Shown here: positions 1 through 11,372 of the stretch, piece by piece | Layout of the letters: each line of letters begins with the position of its first letter | How positions within the stretch are numbered: position 1 is the stretch's first letter | DNA from: Larimichthys crocea | Lineage: Eukaryota; Chordata; Actinopteri; Sciaenidae | Reading direction: 5' to 3' | Length of the DNA: 64,000 nt | Assembly: GCF_000972845.2 (NCBI RefSeq) | Contig: NC_040028.1 | Location: forward strand, 9,618,038-9,682,037 | The notes under the pieces: model-generated | What the model was told of the DNA's origin: nothing | Databases searched by the model: none | The model's input: only the letters and a program-made list of their open reading frames with translations | Translations under genes and position numbers: made by a program

Positions 1-653
1 TGTGCAAAATCGTAGAGACAAAGAATGCACTTGATAATATTTGATACAACCTGCCAACAAATCCACACACGCTCTTTTACACACTCGACAAAAGGGATTT
101 CATTGCTACTGGTCACATTCTTCTTGAGGCACAAAACCTCCTTGGTCGGTCAGTTTGAAATGTAAATATTGTTCAACAAACCAACCACAAATTTGATTCG
201 AGGAAATGTCCTGTTGAAAATACAGGACATTCTGTCGCTAAGATAGCTGACAGTAATTCCTCTTCCTCAGCCTTTTCTTGAGATGCTGTAGGGAGGTTTT
301 TTTTTCTGACTGCAGCAATATTCTCAAACCAAATGTTTGCAGATTTTCGATGCTCATGGAAGAATGTACGATCGAGGGGAAAAACACACAAAAAGAAGGC
401 AGGGACACAAGGTTTTTTTTGTCATCACACAACTGCCAAACTTTGACAACTTTTCCTCTTATATCGTCAACCTTTAACGAGTATTTTTGTACGGCTTTCA
501 GTGAGCGTGTCTGTGTCAGTCTGCTTTGTTAATCTCTACGTCCTGAGTGTGGATCCAGGCTTGTCTAGTTTACATCCAGCCACAACCATCTACCTTTTTT
601 TCCCTGTTTCTGGAGATAGAAGCACAGTGAAACTCAGAGCTTGACTTGTTAAC

Positions 654-702
654 TGTGTGTGTGTGTGTGTGAGTGAGTGAGTGAGTGAGTGAGTGAGTGT
701 GT
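654..702. repeat. Compound (GT)n(GAGT)n microsatellite
   Basis: A GT run passes directly into about seven GAGT units. Confidence 0.9.
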
Positions 703-954
703 ATGGGAGAGGTCAGCAGGATTTTAATACTGGCCATGTATCAGTGAAGGTTAAAGGGCATGAATGGTTTTCCTCACTTGTTTGAGCCAGAATGAAGCAC
801 AAACAACTATTGACCATGTGCACAAATCGTGGCTGAGCCCACAAATGTCTGACTGGGTCATAACCAGATGAGGAGTCTGTTATTGGCTAAGCACACTTGA
901 GTCTCCTTGGTGAACTGCATTCATGCCACATAGGAAAGACAACAAATACAAAAT

Positions 955-956
<2 letters not shown>

Positions 957-993
<37 letters not shown>
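957..993. repeat. (AT)n microsatellite
   Basis: About 17 uninterrupted AT units. It creates an artificial run of Tyr/Ile codons in the overlapping open frames, which are not genes. Confidence 0.9.
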
Positions 994-997
<4 letters not shown>

Positions 998-1412
998 CTT
1001 CTACATATGTAAAGCGACACAGCTTGGGCTTTTTTTTTTCTTTTTCTTTTTTTGCACTACAACAATGAAAAGCTTCCCAGAGACAGCAAAAACTGGAAAC
1101 TTCTGTCGTGTTGTATTCCCGTATGATGTGAGCACAAGACACAAAAGATACAGTTTCCCGCCACACGTTTTCTCTCATATCCCCTTTTCAACCCCAGATT
1201 AACGGTCTGATAACGCTATTACATAATAGACCTTTTCTTTTTTTGGAATGGAAATGGAAAAAATAGACGAGCAGGGTTATGGTTAAACAAGCAACTGTTG
1301 TCAGTTTTTATATTATCATGCTCATCTGAAACTTGAAGTGGAGGTGACCTGTCACTGAGGAGAGAAAATCAAGAGAAAATTCCAGCTATTAGATTGTGTA
1401 AACATGTTAGGG

Positions 1413-1414
<2 letters not shown>

Positions 1415-1450
<36 letters not shown>
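1415..1450. repeat. (CA)n microsatellite
   Basis: About 18 CA units in the presumed 3' UTR. Confidence 0.9.
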
Positions 1451-1453
<3 letters not shown>

Positions 1454-2577
1454 TAGTCATTACAGAGAGCAGCATGCTCTGCAATCATCTTCTGGCTCTT
1501 GGCAGTGCAGTATGGGTAATCCTGTGCATCTGGAGCAACAGATGAAACCAAAAACACCAGATTAAGATTTTCTTTTTTTTTCCTCCAGTAGGTCACAGCT
1601 CGACTGGAGCTTGTAAGTCTCACATAGTCAAACACACACATAAAAGACTAACGCCTAGACTACTTACTCAGTCCCAAGTTTATTAGGCTATAAGTGTAAA
1701 AGTTAATTTGCCATTTAAAGTGTCAAAACTAAATGTCCCATTTTGGCAGAAGATATTAGTTATTGGAAGCTTCAATCCAAAAAAATATCTGGCCTTCAAA
1801 AGCTGTCAGTCAAACCCTAGTGCCTACCAATGCCAACACACACACTCACACACACTTAGAACAGGCAGACGAATCTGTCTTTTCTCTCTTCCTAACTTTC
1901 TTATCGATGAGCCCGCTGGCTGTTTTTTCTTACAGCTGTGTTCTGTTTGACCCAGTGACAAAAAAAAAGAAGAAAAAACCCCAGCAGATCCCAGAACGGC
2001 TCTGCACAAAAAAAAAACCCTGCAAGGTTTCCCTCATGTTTGTACGCCCGCTATACCAGAGGACTCTAATTTCTACTGAGTGAAACTTAAGCACAAGTCC
2101 TCATTTGTGTCTGAGATCAACAGATCTCAGCATCTTTTCCTTTTTTCTTTTTTTTTCTTTGTTTCTGCACGAGGTCGATGCTGTGAGGAGGAGGAGAAGA
2201 GTTTACAACTGTCGAAACATCAGGAATGAAACCACTACACGGTGGTCACTTTACGTCAAATATCTTGAACAAATGTTTTCATGCCGTTTGTGGGTTGTCG
2301 TTTCTTTTTTTGTGATGTAAGCTTGTCTTTCGTCTCAGCCTTCCTGGTTGTAAATACCACTTTGGGTGACGGCTTGAAGAATGCGAACAAGCCGTCAGCA
2401 TTAGTGGTAAATTCATTTTGGACATGAACATAAAACGAATTTTTCCAAATTGGACTTGATATCAAATTAATGTCCGCTCCCTTTTTTTTTTTTGTCCTTC
2501 CGGGAAGCCTGAGCACTCACCCTGCCATCTTGAATTAGATGTCGGCCATATTTGTTCCTATGGATACTTGCGTGTTT

Positions 2578-2610
2578 GCGTGTGTGTGTGTGTGTGTGTG
2601 CGTGCGTGCG
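2578..2610. repeat. (GT)n/(GC GT) microsatellite
   Basis: A GT run with a few GC interruptions, followed by a G-rich stretch. Confidence 0.85.
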
Positions 2611-2929
2611 AGGGGAGGGGGGCCTCTGTATGTAGCTCTTTACATAAGAAAAAAAGGAACTTTATGAAAACGTTTGGTGTGGCGTCACGCCTCATCAGGA
2701 CTGTGTCGGGTTGAATGCGGCGGTACGGCGAGAGAAACAGAAAAAAAAAAAAGAAAGTATATATATAATTCTATATTGTGCAGAATATTTATAGGCCTTT
2801 TGTGCCATTGAAGTCATGCTCTGCACTGGCCATGCCCAGCGCTCTCTACCATGTGATCATTATACATCGTCTTGTACTGATGACCCGTGGCTGATTTGAT
2901 TGTTTTTTCATGTCAAGTGCATTTTTCGC

Positions 2930-2935
2930 AATAAA
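2930..2935 (+). promoter_or_regulatory. Poly(A) signal AATAAA of the upstream gene
   Basis: Canonical AATAAA followed within 20 nt by a U/G-rich element. It marks the probable 3' end of the plus-strand transcript entering from the left edge. Confidence 0.55.
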
Positions 2936-3507
2936 TGCCTTTGTTTTAAAACTTGATTTTCAGCGTCTATTCTTTGAATCCGCCTGCAGCTTCCTAATGG
3001 AGAAAACGCGGAGAGTGAACGGAAACACTTGTGTACTCTGATGCTTAACAAACACATTACCTGTATAGCCCATTAGGGTTTTATAGTTGCCCTTTGGAGG
3101 ATTCATCCCGAGAATCATATTATAAACTGCTCAAATCCTAATTATCTGCACTCACAATGTGCTCATCATGAGCTTATGAAGTCTTATGAGCAACACTCCG
3201 GGTACAGTCGTCTGAGAGTGATTATTACTGTTTTTATCATTACAGACGTGCTTACCAAAGGATGTTTAGAAATTACACTCTCCCTGTTTCTTCATCAGTT
3301 CACTCCATCTTCTCCTTGCCTCTTTCTCTCCCTCCATCTCTCTTGTGTTCTCAAGCCAACACTGGCATGGATGAGGTGTGTAATTGGTAATTTCAGAGCG
3401 TCGCCGGCACTCCCCTTAAATGACAACCTCATCTCTCCAGCAGCCGGGCCTGTCTCCAATGATCACCTCCATTTGCATTTAGAGTGACTAGCAAAAGGTG
3501 ACAAGGG

Positions 3508-3512
<5 letters not shown>

Positions 3513-3547
<35 letters not shown>
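3513..3547. repeat. (GA)n microsatellite
   Basis: About 17 GA units immediately after a short GT run. Confidence 0.9.
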
Positions 3548-3548
<1 letters not shown>

Positions 3549-5018
3549 ACAGGGGGTGTGACAGCTATCTTGGATGTAAGCGCACACAGAAAAACTTGAC
3601 ACTAACACACAAACTCCAACTATATTTAAAGGCGAGCTGGAGGCAGACAGCAAATTTTAGATTTCTCAGATTTCTGCAGTGGAGAGATAGCGTTCACCTC
3701 TGGCAGGAAAACTGAGAGAAATCACTTCCCACCCAGAGGGTAGCTAAAGGTGTCTGTGCACATATACATGCTCACTCTTTCTCCATAGTTTGCCTTGGTG
3801 AAATGGTTCTCCTCTGGGGCGTCCTTTTTCCCGGCAAGGTGCAGCAGCAGCAGACTCCTGCAGGGAATCGATCAACATTCCCCTGCTTTACGCCAGACCT
3901 GTCTATCTACCTGTCTTTGTGCCAGCTCTAAGTCACATGAAGGGCAACTGAGCTGGAGGGTAAGACACTGCAGGGAACAAGACCTCCGCCAGGCGGTAAT
4001 GGGCAGTCCCTTATTGTGTATCTGTTCAGATATAGTGTGGGGCAGGGAAGATGTTAAGCTACTGCTATCTCCTAAGTCTTTCTCTAATAGGAAGCTTGTG
4101 ATCATCCCTTCTCCTCTTCTGATGAAAGGGAAATAAATGTAAACGTCTCTGCAGTGGATATTTCTTTTCTAATGAATCACGGTGGTACAGAGGAGGAAGC
4201 CTGGAGGTCTGCGGCTATTACAGCAGCCTGAAAACGTCTTTACAAATTGCAGTTTTTCTCCTTTGGTGCAAACATTTCAAAGTGATAAGCAGAACAGAAA
4301 ATTAACAAAAATGTTTATGCAGTCATGCAGGTCACATGCTGTAAAATCCCCCCGGTCAAAGACTTCAGATGAAAAAGCTCTGTGTGACAGTCTTGGTATA
4401 ACTGCTCTTGATATAATCACTTCTGGGTATGACTCGGTCATGAGATCTGAGTTTGAGGAAGAGATATTTATAAAATAGAGCAAACGGTCTGATGGAACCT
4501 TATAGTAAAGCAATAATACATGAGAGGGTGTGCTTTACCATCAATATTGGCACTTCAGTGACCTTGGCTCTTCACAGAAAAGAGCTACACATCTGTAGTA
4601 AGGAGGAGTCTAACAGCACTGTAATATACAGTATATTCACTGAAGAAAATTCAGATTTATCACTAAATTGAATTACAGAGTACTTAATAATGAGAAGATG
4701 TGGACATGTAATCTAATATAATATTCTCCTGTATAAGTTGGAGTACTTTATGATTATAGTCTGCATCTGGTACTTTAATTGGTAGAAGTGCATCTGAAAT
4801 GTGGGGAAAACCGGCATTAAAATCACATTGACTTTGATTCATCAGTCTCTTGAGCAGTATTAGAAAGTAGTATCAGTAGCAAGATGATTGTTGTGACCTA
4901 CATAAACTGGAACATAACCAATTAAAGCAATACAAAAAACTGGACATGCTAAATCTATCCCCTTATCGCTGCACTAACATGTCCTAGTCGCACTGTACCG
5001 CGATTAAATCCCTTTTTT

Positions 5019-5063
5019 GTAAGTCGCTTTGGATAAAAGTGTCAGCTAAATGACTAAATGTAA
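5019..5063 (+). repeat. Teleost SINE-like 3' tail
   Basis: Contains the segment GTCGCTTTGGATAAAAGTG followed by a TGACTAAATG tail and an A-run. From memory this is very close to a 3' tail widespread in fish SINEs and their partner LINEs. The repeat may begin upstream, around 4910, but I cannot define its 5' end. Confidence 0.55.
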
Positions 5064-5139
5064 AAAAAAAAATATAAAGAAAAATGAATTGATAAATGTT
5101 ATATTGTGAGATGAAAACAAACAGACCAGACAAGTGTAT

Positions 5140-6834
5140 CATGACAAAAATACAATGATTTATTTAGGAAGAAGGGGAAAAAAAGCTCCCAAATAACACT
5201 GTTTAGTCCTTAAATACAAGTGTAGTACAAACGTGTCTTATTATGCATCTGTGTATTTCTCTGGATGTTCTAGTTAAATGGATAGTGTATTTTAGTAGGC
5301 TTCACACTGATAATGCACTAACACGTCGTAAACACTAGTGTAGATATAAAGTGGCAGTGTTTGTGAGTAAATATTGTTTTTGTTTTTTTATAAATCACAC
5401 CAGAGTTCTGGTTCTGTACTGTTAAAATAGTTTGAGGTGTGAAACCCTGTCTCGCGACTCCAGAGAGAAGTTAATGAAGAAATTTTTTTTTTTTTAAAAA
5501 CAGTCACAAATGCATCGTCCCTCCTTCCCTTCCTGGATTCCCTCATCAAACACTGACTCGACATGATGCATTTTCTCCACGAGTCAGCTCTTTTCAGATA
5601 GACTTCGACTGTTTGTGTCAGTAAGAAAGAAAAAATAATAATAATCAGGGAGCGAGTAAAACATAACTGATATAAATATATGCAGTAACATGTACCAAAT
5701 CCAAAACCAGCCTCACCCTGCTAAAAAAAACAAAAAACTGCAGCCTGTGATCAGACAAGAGAAGTGAAAAGCACGGAGATTTCCCTTTAACACAACAACA
5801 GGAGCATTAATGTGGCTCCTGCAGGTTTTTGTAATGCTGATGTGCTCATAGTAAATCAAAGATGATACAGAAAATGGATAAGAAGCTATAATGCCCAGTG
5901 ACCATGCTCATGACAACGCTTAATGATGATCACAATTTAGCCCATTTCAGACATGGATTCTGTAAAACTGCTGAATTTCGCTACAAATCTGTTGAATTAA
6001 CTGTTTTTTTTTTTGTACAGACGGTCTCTGTGGAGTCGACAGCTCTATTTAAAACACGACAGGACAGACATCGAGCTGCAATGCTCGCACTATATTTAAT
6101 CTCCCCCTAGGGGCAGAACTGCTGGAGAACAGCTGTGAGCTGAATAAATAATAATGTGATGGATTGTTAAATTGTTTATCTCTCTATTACCTATCTGTAT
6201 TAATAAGGCGCTCACCTCTACTGTAGCTTTTACAATGATTCAGACTGCCATGGCGACTTTTATGAACAGGAGACTTGGGCGTTTGTTTAGACCAAGATGT
6301 AACTAAATCTCCTCAAGAAGTTGACGTCTGAGAGGGGGCGTAATAAATTACAAGCATGTTGCAAATTCATAAGACTGCATTACAAATGTTGTTATCACAC
6401 ACAAAGACATGGCAGACAGATTGAATGTAACTGAAGTCCCTTTTAACATATTTTTTGTACCTATCCAAGTCCTTTGTTCAATGTAGAGCATCTAGGGAGG
6501 AGGCTGTCTGAGGGTCGACACACTGAGGTGTCTGAGCAGAAATTAAGAAAAAAAAAAAAGTATACAGAAAATAAAGGTTTTATATAAAAATGGAAGGATA
6601 AATATAAAATATTACACAAAAAGTATAAAACCCACAAAGAAGATTAAAAATACCGTTGAGGAAAGTACACAGAATTCATGGGTACAGTAATTAAACTCTG
6701 GCACAAGCTCACACTCGTGCACACTGCTGGTTTGTGTCTTGTGTTTTTTAATTAGTGTTTGAGACTGGCCACAAATGGCTGGAAAGGATGTGGGCAGAAT
6801 GTCACTGGTCGTACTGGTCATATTGGCGGGTACT
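5140..6834 (-). other. sept10: Probable sept10 3' UTR
   Basis: Non-coding stretch between the alternative sept10 stop (6835-6837) and the minus-strand AATAAA at 5164. It is A/T-rich with homopolymer runs. No coding potential is seen on either strand. The extent is inferred from the stop codon and the poly(A) signal only. Confidence 0.45.
5159..5164 (-). promoter_or_regulatory. sept10: Poly(A) signal of sept10
   Basis: AATAAA on the minus strand, about 1.67 kb beyond the stop codon of the long sept10 isoform. It is the best signal I see there, so the sept10 3' UTR probably spans roughly 5140-6834. Confidence 0.5.
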
Positions 6835-6850
6835 TCACATGAAGCCAGAA
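6835..6850 (-). CDS. sept10: sept10 alternative terminal exon (…NSGFM stop)
   Basis: Exon 9 contains an internal donor (CGCAAGAA|GTAAGAG, GT at 7434-7433) just before its own stop. A polypyrimidine-AG acceptor at 6854-6851 (CTCTTCCAG) joins to give Asn-Ser-Gly-Phe-Met-stop. Human septin-10 ends KDRKNSNFL and other group members end in similar KDKKN-A/S-x-F-x tails, so this spliced form is probably the main one. The unspliced form would end KDRKK. Confidence 0.7.
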
Positions 6851-9800
6851 CTGGAAGAGAGAACAAGAGGTTGAGTTGAGAATTCATTTCACGGCATATT
6901 GTAATGAACAGACTAATGCGTGGCTTTGTGGATACATAACGTGCACTCTAACACTAACCAGAGTGACCGACAGTGCGACAGACAGACCACCTGCTCAGTG
7001 TAGCGGTAAGGAACAGCCGTATAATGCTGGTAGTCAAGAGCTAACTGGCCATGAGCAGCGGCGCAGAGTCCGCTGGAGCTTTGACAGTCGCATTCATGAC
7101 ATAACTCAGCCCAAAATAGCTGACCTTGCAAAGTTCAGTAGGATTTAAAAACAGTAGATGGCGTGTTGAGCAATTTTCACCCCATGAAAGTTTTTGATGC
7201 GTTTCATCACACACAGTCGTATAATTTAGCTTTCAGTGATTAAACCCTACGTCAGTACATTAATGTACGTGGTCATCAGATTTGTTGCTGCACATTACTT
7301 TTACCAGCAGGTAGCTGTGTGTGTTCTGTATTTTGAACTAGTGTCAACAGTCGCTCGTTCATTTCAGCCTCACTTCCTACAGATGAGAATGTTTTCATGA
7401 AACATGAGCATCAGCTTTTGGAGAAGACTCTTACTTCTTGCGGTCCTTGTCCTTCTTGCCGTTGGCGGTGAGGCTCTGGGCCTGCAGGAGCTGGGCGGCA
7501 GCTCGTCTCTTGCTGAAGGAACTCTGGTCGTCGTCCAGGAGCCTCTTCTTTTCCTCCAGAGCCGCTTTCTCATCTGCATGGAGGCGCTTCAGCTGCTCAA
7601 AGCGACTTTGCAGCTGAAACACACAGAGACCAACAGAGGTGAGTTACTCATTTGCCTCCATTCTGCTTTTTTTTTTTTTTTTTTAAATAGCAGATTAGAT
7701 AATTGTCAAATTGTAAACAAATCAGTGTTTCTCTTCCAAATAAAACCTTTGAACTCTGTTTGTCGAGACTGATTTTTAGCAAGGTTGCCCTAACCCTAAC
7801 CCTAACACTAACCCTAACCCTTCCAAAATCTTGAGTACAATGTTATCATAACCAATCGAGGCAACTTGCTATAAACTAGTTTTGCTTTTATAAAGAAACA
7901 GAAATAAGTGACCTCTAGGGACGGGAGTCTAGTCTGTTGGCTATTTTAAAACACACAACAGATGTTTGTGTTTGCATGCCTACATACCTCTCTTTCAGCC
8001 TCCTTCAGCTCAGACTCCTTCTCCTTCACCCTCTGCACAAACATCTGCCTCATCTCGTCCTCTCTCTTCTGTAGCTCCACCAGGAACTCTTGACGCTTGG
8101 CCTCATAAGTCTGCTGCAAGCTGCATGTGCACACACACACACACACACACACAGTTGTCAGTCATGTCAGTCGTACATCGTGTACCACAAAAAGGTGCTC
8201 GTGAGTTGTCAGCTCACCTAACGGGTTTGCACTCTGGGCCTGTGTCTTTAAATCCCATTTCCTCCAGTTTGCAGCGTCTGTACAGCTCGTAGTGGCGAGT
8301 GTGAGTCTGCTCTCTCAGGTCCTCCATGTTTACGCAGATCAGCATCTCTCGCAGCTTCACAAAGTCGCAGTGGTTCTCGTTCTCGACTGACACGCACACC
8401 AAGAGCAAAAAGGATTAGCCATGAAGCTGATATTAAATACTGTAAATGTCTTACCGATGTCCTCCAGATATTAGAAAATTATTGTACTGAACCCTTTCAG
8501 CCAAACTACTCGTTTATACATGTGATAACTCTTAAAATGTAGGTCTGAAAGATGAATAGCTGAACAATTAACAGAAAGATCTATAGAAATTCACAAACAG
8601 TCACGTGAGAAAAACCCACAAACAACGATCCATCTTACCTTGTACTACACCCCAGGGATACTGACGAGCCTTCACCATCTTATTGCCAACAGAGACTTCT
8701 TCTGTGCTGCCGACTACAGCAAATGGCAAATGACCCTACAAACGCAATTTGTATTATTAGAAGACGCTACAACTACAAGTGAACTCGTTTTAGACAAATT
8801 ACATTTACAAAAGTGCAAGTATACGTTGCATTTGTATAGTTAGTAAGTCACAGCTGTTTACGGCAATTCCCAAAGCAATACATGCTGATGCTACAAAGAA
8901 ATGCGTGTTCAATTCTGAAAATAAACTGCAAACCTATGGGAATATACTAAAGTGGACTCATGACACACACACACAAACAGATCATAAAACATTGGACTTA
9001 CGCGAGTCCATAAACAGTTAAATAATTAAAAAGTGTCTCAATAAATTTAGAGTACCAGTTAGCGTAACCCAGTCCTGAGAAAGCACTCCAGTTAAAGGTG
9101 GTGTGTGTTTCCTTACATTCATTGTAGTGTTGACCTTAGCCACGGTCTCATCATCCAGGGGGAACTGGTAGATCTGGACACCGTTGCTGACCAGCTCGCT
9201 CATGATCTTGATCTTGAATTTGTGCAGCTCGCTCTTACTGATGGTGTCAGCTTTGGCAATCACTGGGATGATGTTCACCTGCAGCGAGATTGAGATACAC
9301 ACGTTCATTTAAAGTGTGCAAAAAACATATATATGTATGAATAACTTCTAAAGCTACACGTACAACAAATACAACCTGATTATAAATGTTTATGGATACT
9401 TTGTCTGATCTTTCAGTGACAAAACGTTGGCTCTAATCCTGTTTACCTGTAGCCACCATAGATTTACTGGTCATTTCAATGTAGTTTTATATAAAACCAG
9501 TTTGTCAAGACAAAATCATGAACCATAACTTCCCTGATCTTTAGCAGAGCTGCTGCCGATGTCATACACAGCTAGTGCCAAAGCTAAAATGATCTGATCT
9601 CACTAATCAACACAGCATGAAGCTACATGCTTCATCCATTAGTCTGACTCTGGCACAGTGCAAACAACAGTTTTCGTTTTCTTTACTTTATCTAAAATAT
9701 TTTAGATAAGTGTTACATAAACAGGGTTTACTGATGTTGTTTCTGGCCCAGTAGCCAACTATGCTGTCCAAGTCTTCCCACATTCCACTCCTCGCACGTC

Positions 9801-11284
9801 TGTCCGTCATCTCGTCGTACCAAAGAGAGGCTTGGAATGAGTTGTTGTCACTAGACAAGCTCATGGCCCGGACCACACACTCATACACACACACACACAC
9901 ACACAGACACACACACTGATCCCAGCAGAGAAAACAAAACAATGCGAGGAGATCTGTTCCAACAGCTGTCTGAGTGAGTAACTGTCTGTCTCTCCCGTCG
10001 ATGCTGCACATTCGACAAATGGCTCTTTCTGTGTATATCCGTACAGTGACACAAAAGGACAACTCAAGTGTGCGTGCGTGAGGTGATTACAGCATTCCAC
10101 CGCTTTTTCTACTCCATTCACACGCAAATCCAGGGTTACTGACACTGCACAGCCGCGAAATCACACAAACACACAAAAAAAACACAAAGTTCACTACACA
10201 CAGAGAGCATGGGAAAGTTTCAGACCACTTCAAGAGTGAAGGGAGGGCTTCAACCAGTTGGATAGTGAATCTTTCCCAAATACCACAGCATAGTCTCTAA
10301 TACAGTTTTCCCCCATCATCACATGAACATCAGTTTATAATCAGTTCCCATCTGACTTATCTCCATCATGTTCCATGTTCCTCTTGACAAAATGATAATA
10401 ATAATAATAATCAAACTCTCTGGCATATCGCCATCTCTTCTCAACAATATTACCAGCTCTATTTTAAAATACCAACAGAAGTCAGTCCATAAAACTTCAG
10501 ATACGTTTTAGGTCAACGCGCCATCGTGTCTCCTCGAGGTGTGACAATATCATTTCACATCACAGATCTGTCGATTCTCGATTTGATGGTACTCTCAGTA
10601 CAGCAGCTGTTGTTGTGAAGTGCCCTCCTGCCACCTAGTGACTCTTCTTTTTGTTTTGTTTTTTTGTTTTTTGTGTTTAACAGTTTGAGCTCAGTTGTGA
10701 GTTACTGTTATTTAAATTTGACCATCTGGCTTTAGTGTGATACATTCTAAAAAAATATATTGTTATGTGGGTGATGCATAAAACTTGATCACATAAAGTT
10801 CTCTTTAAAAAGTCTTTTTAAAAAGTCAGTGACAGTTGTCAAAGGCATTTAAAAACCAATGACCTGTTGAACTAAATTAAGATAGTTCTAGGTCATTGGT
10901 TCAACAATCAGAATTCTGGTTATGTCATTTTATAGTAAATTAACTGACGATAATTTGTTGTCATTTTGAGCTAATCAAATTAAAAAAACGGACCAATGTG
11001 ACGGACCAATATCAGCCAATAAAATCGTCCGATATATTGTTCAGGCCCTATTTAAAAAGGTTAATGCAATCTTGTCTACACAAACAACAATATTTGGGAA
11101 TGCCTTTATGATAAGGTTGATATTTTATGCCAGTGTACCCCAGTTTTTCAATTATTGTTCTATTTTTCAGATGTGTTTGACCGTATGTTTGCTGTAATGA
11201 CAAGCTGCCTTTTAATGCATCAATTCAAAGTATTTATAGTGACGCTATAAATACTGACAAAGTAATACATCATTCCTACCCTTC

Positions 11285-11372
<88 letters not shown>

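Larger units (their letters stand above)
1..2960 (+). other. Probable 3' UTR of an upstream plus-strand gene (sh3rf3 by synteny)
   Basis: No coding exon is visible. The stretch is A/T-rich with simple repeats and ends in a clean AATAAA at 2930-2935 followed by a T/G-rich segment, as at the end of a long plus-strand 3' UTR. In human the neighbour of SEPTIN10 on this side is SH3RF3, transcribed toward SEPTIN10, so sh3rf3 is the best guess. That assignment rests only on gene order and orientation. How much of the 2.9 kb is really transcribed cannot be told from the sequence. Confidence 0.4.
2961..5139. other. Intergenic region between two convergent 3' ends
   Basis: Lies between the plus-strand poly(A) signal at 2930 and the minus-strand poly(A) signal at 5164. 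It holds a (GA)n run (3513-3547) and a SINE-like tail (5019-5063). Otherwise I see no coding exon, RNA gene or clear regulatory element. The short open frames have no supporting splice or start context. Confidence 0.6.

Noticed and set aside
1..2960. A coding end of sh3rf3 in the window
   Set aside because: No SH3 domain or other protein-like frame is present; only the tail and poly(A) signal are visible.
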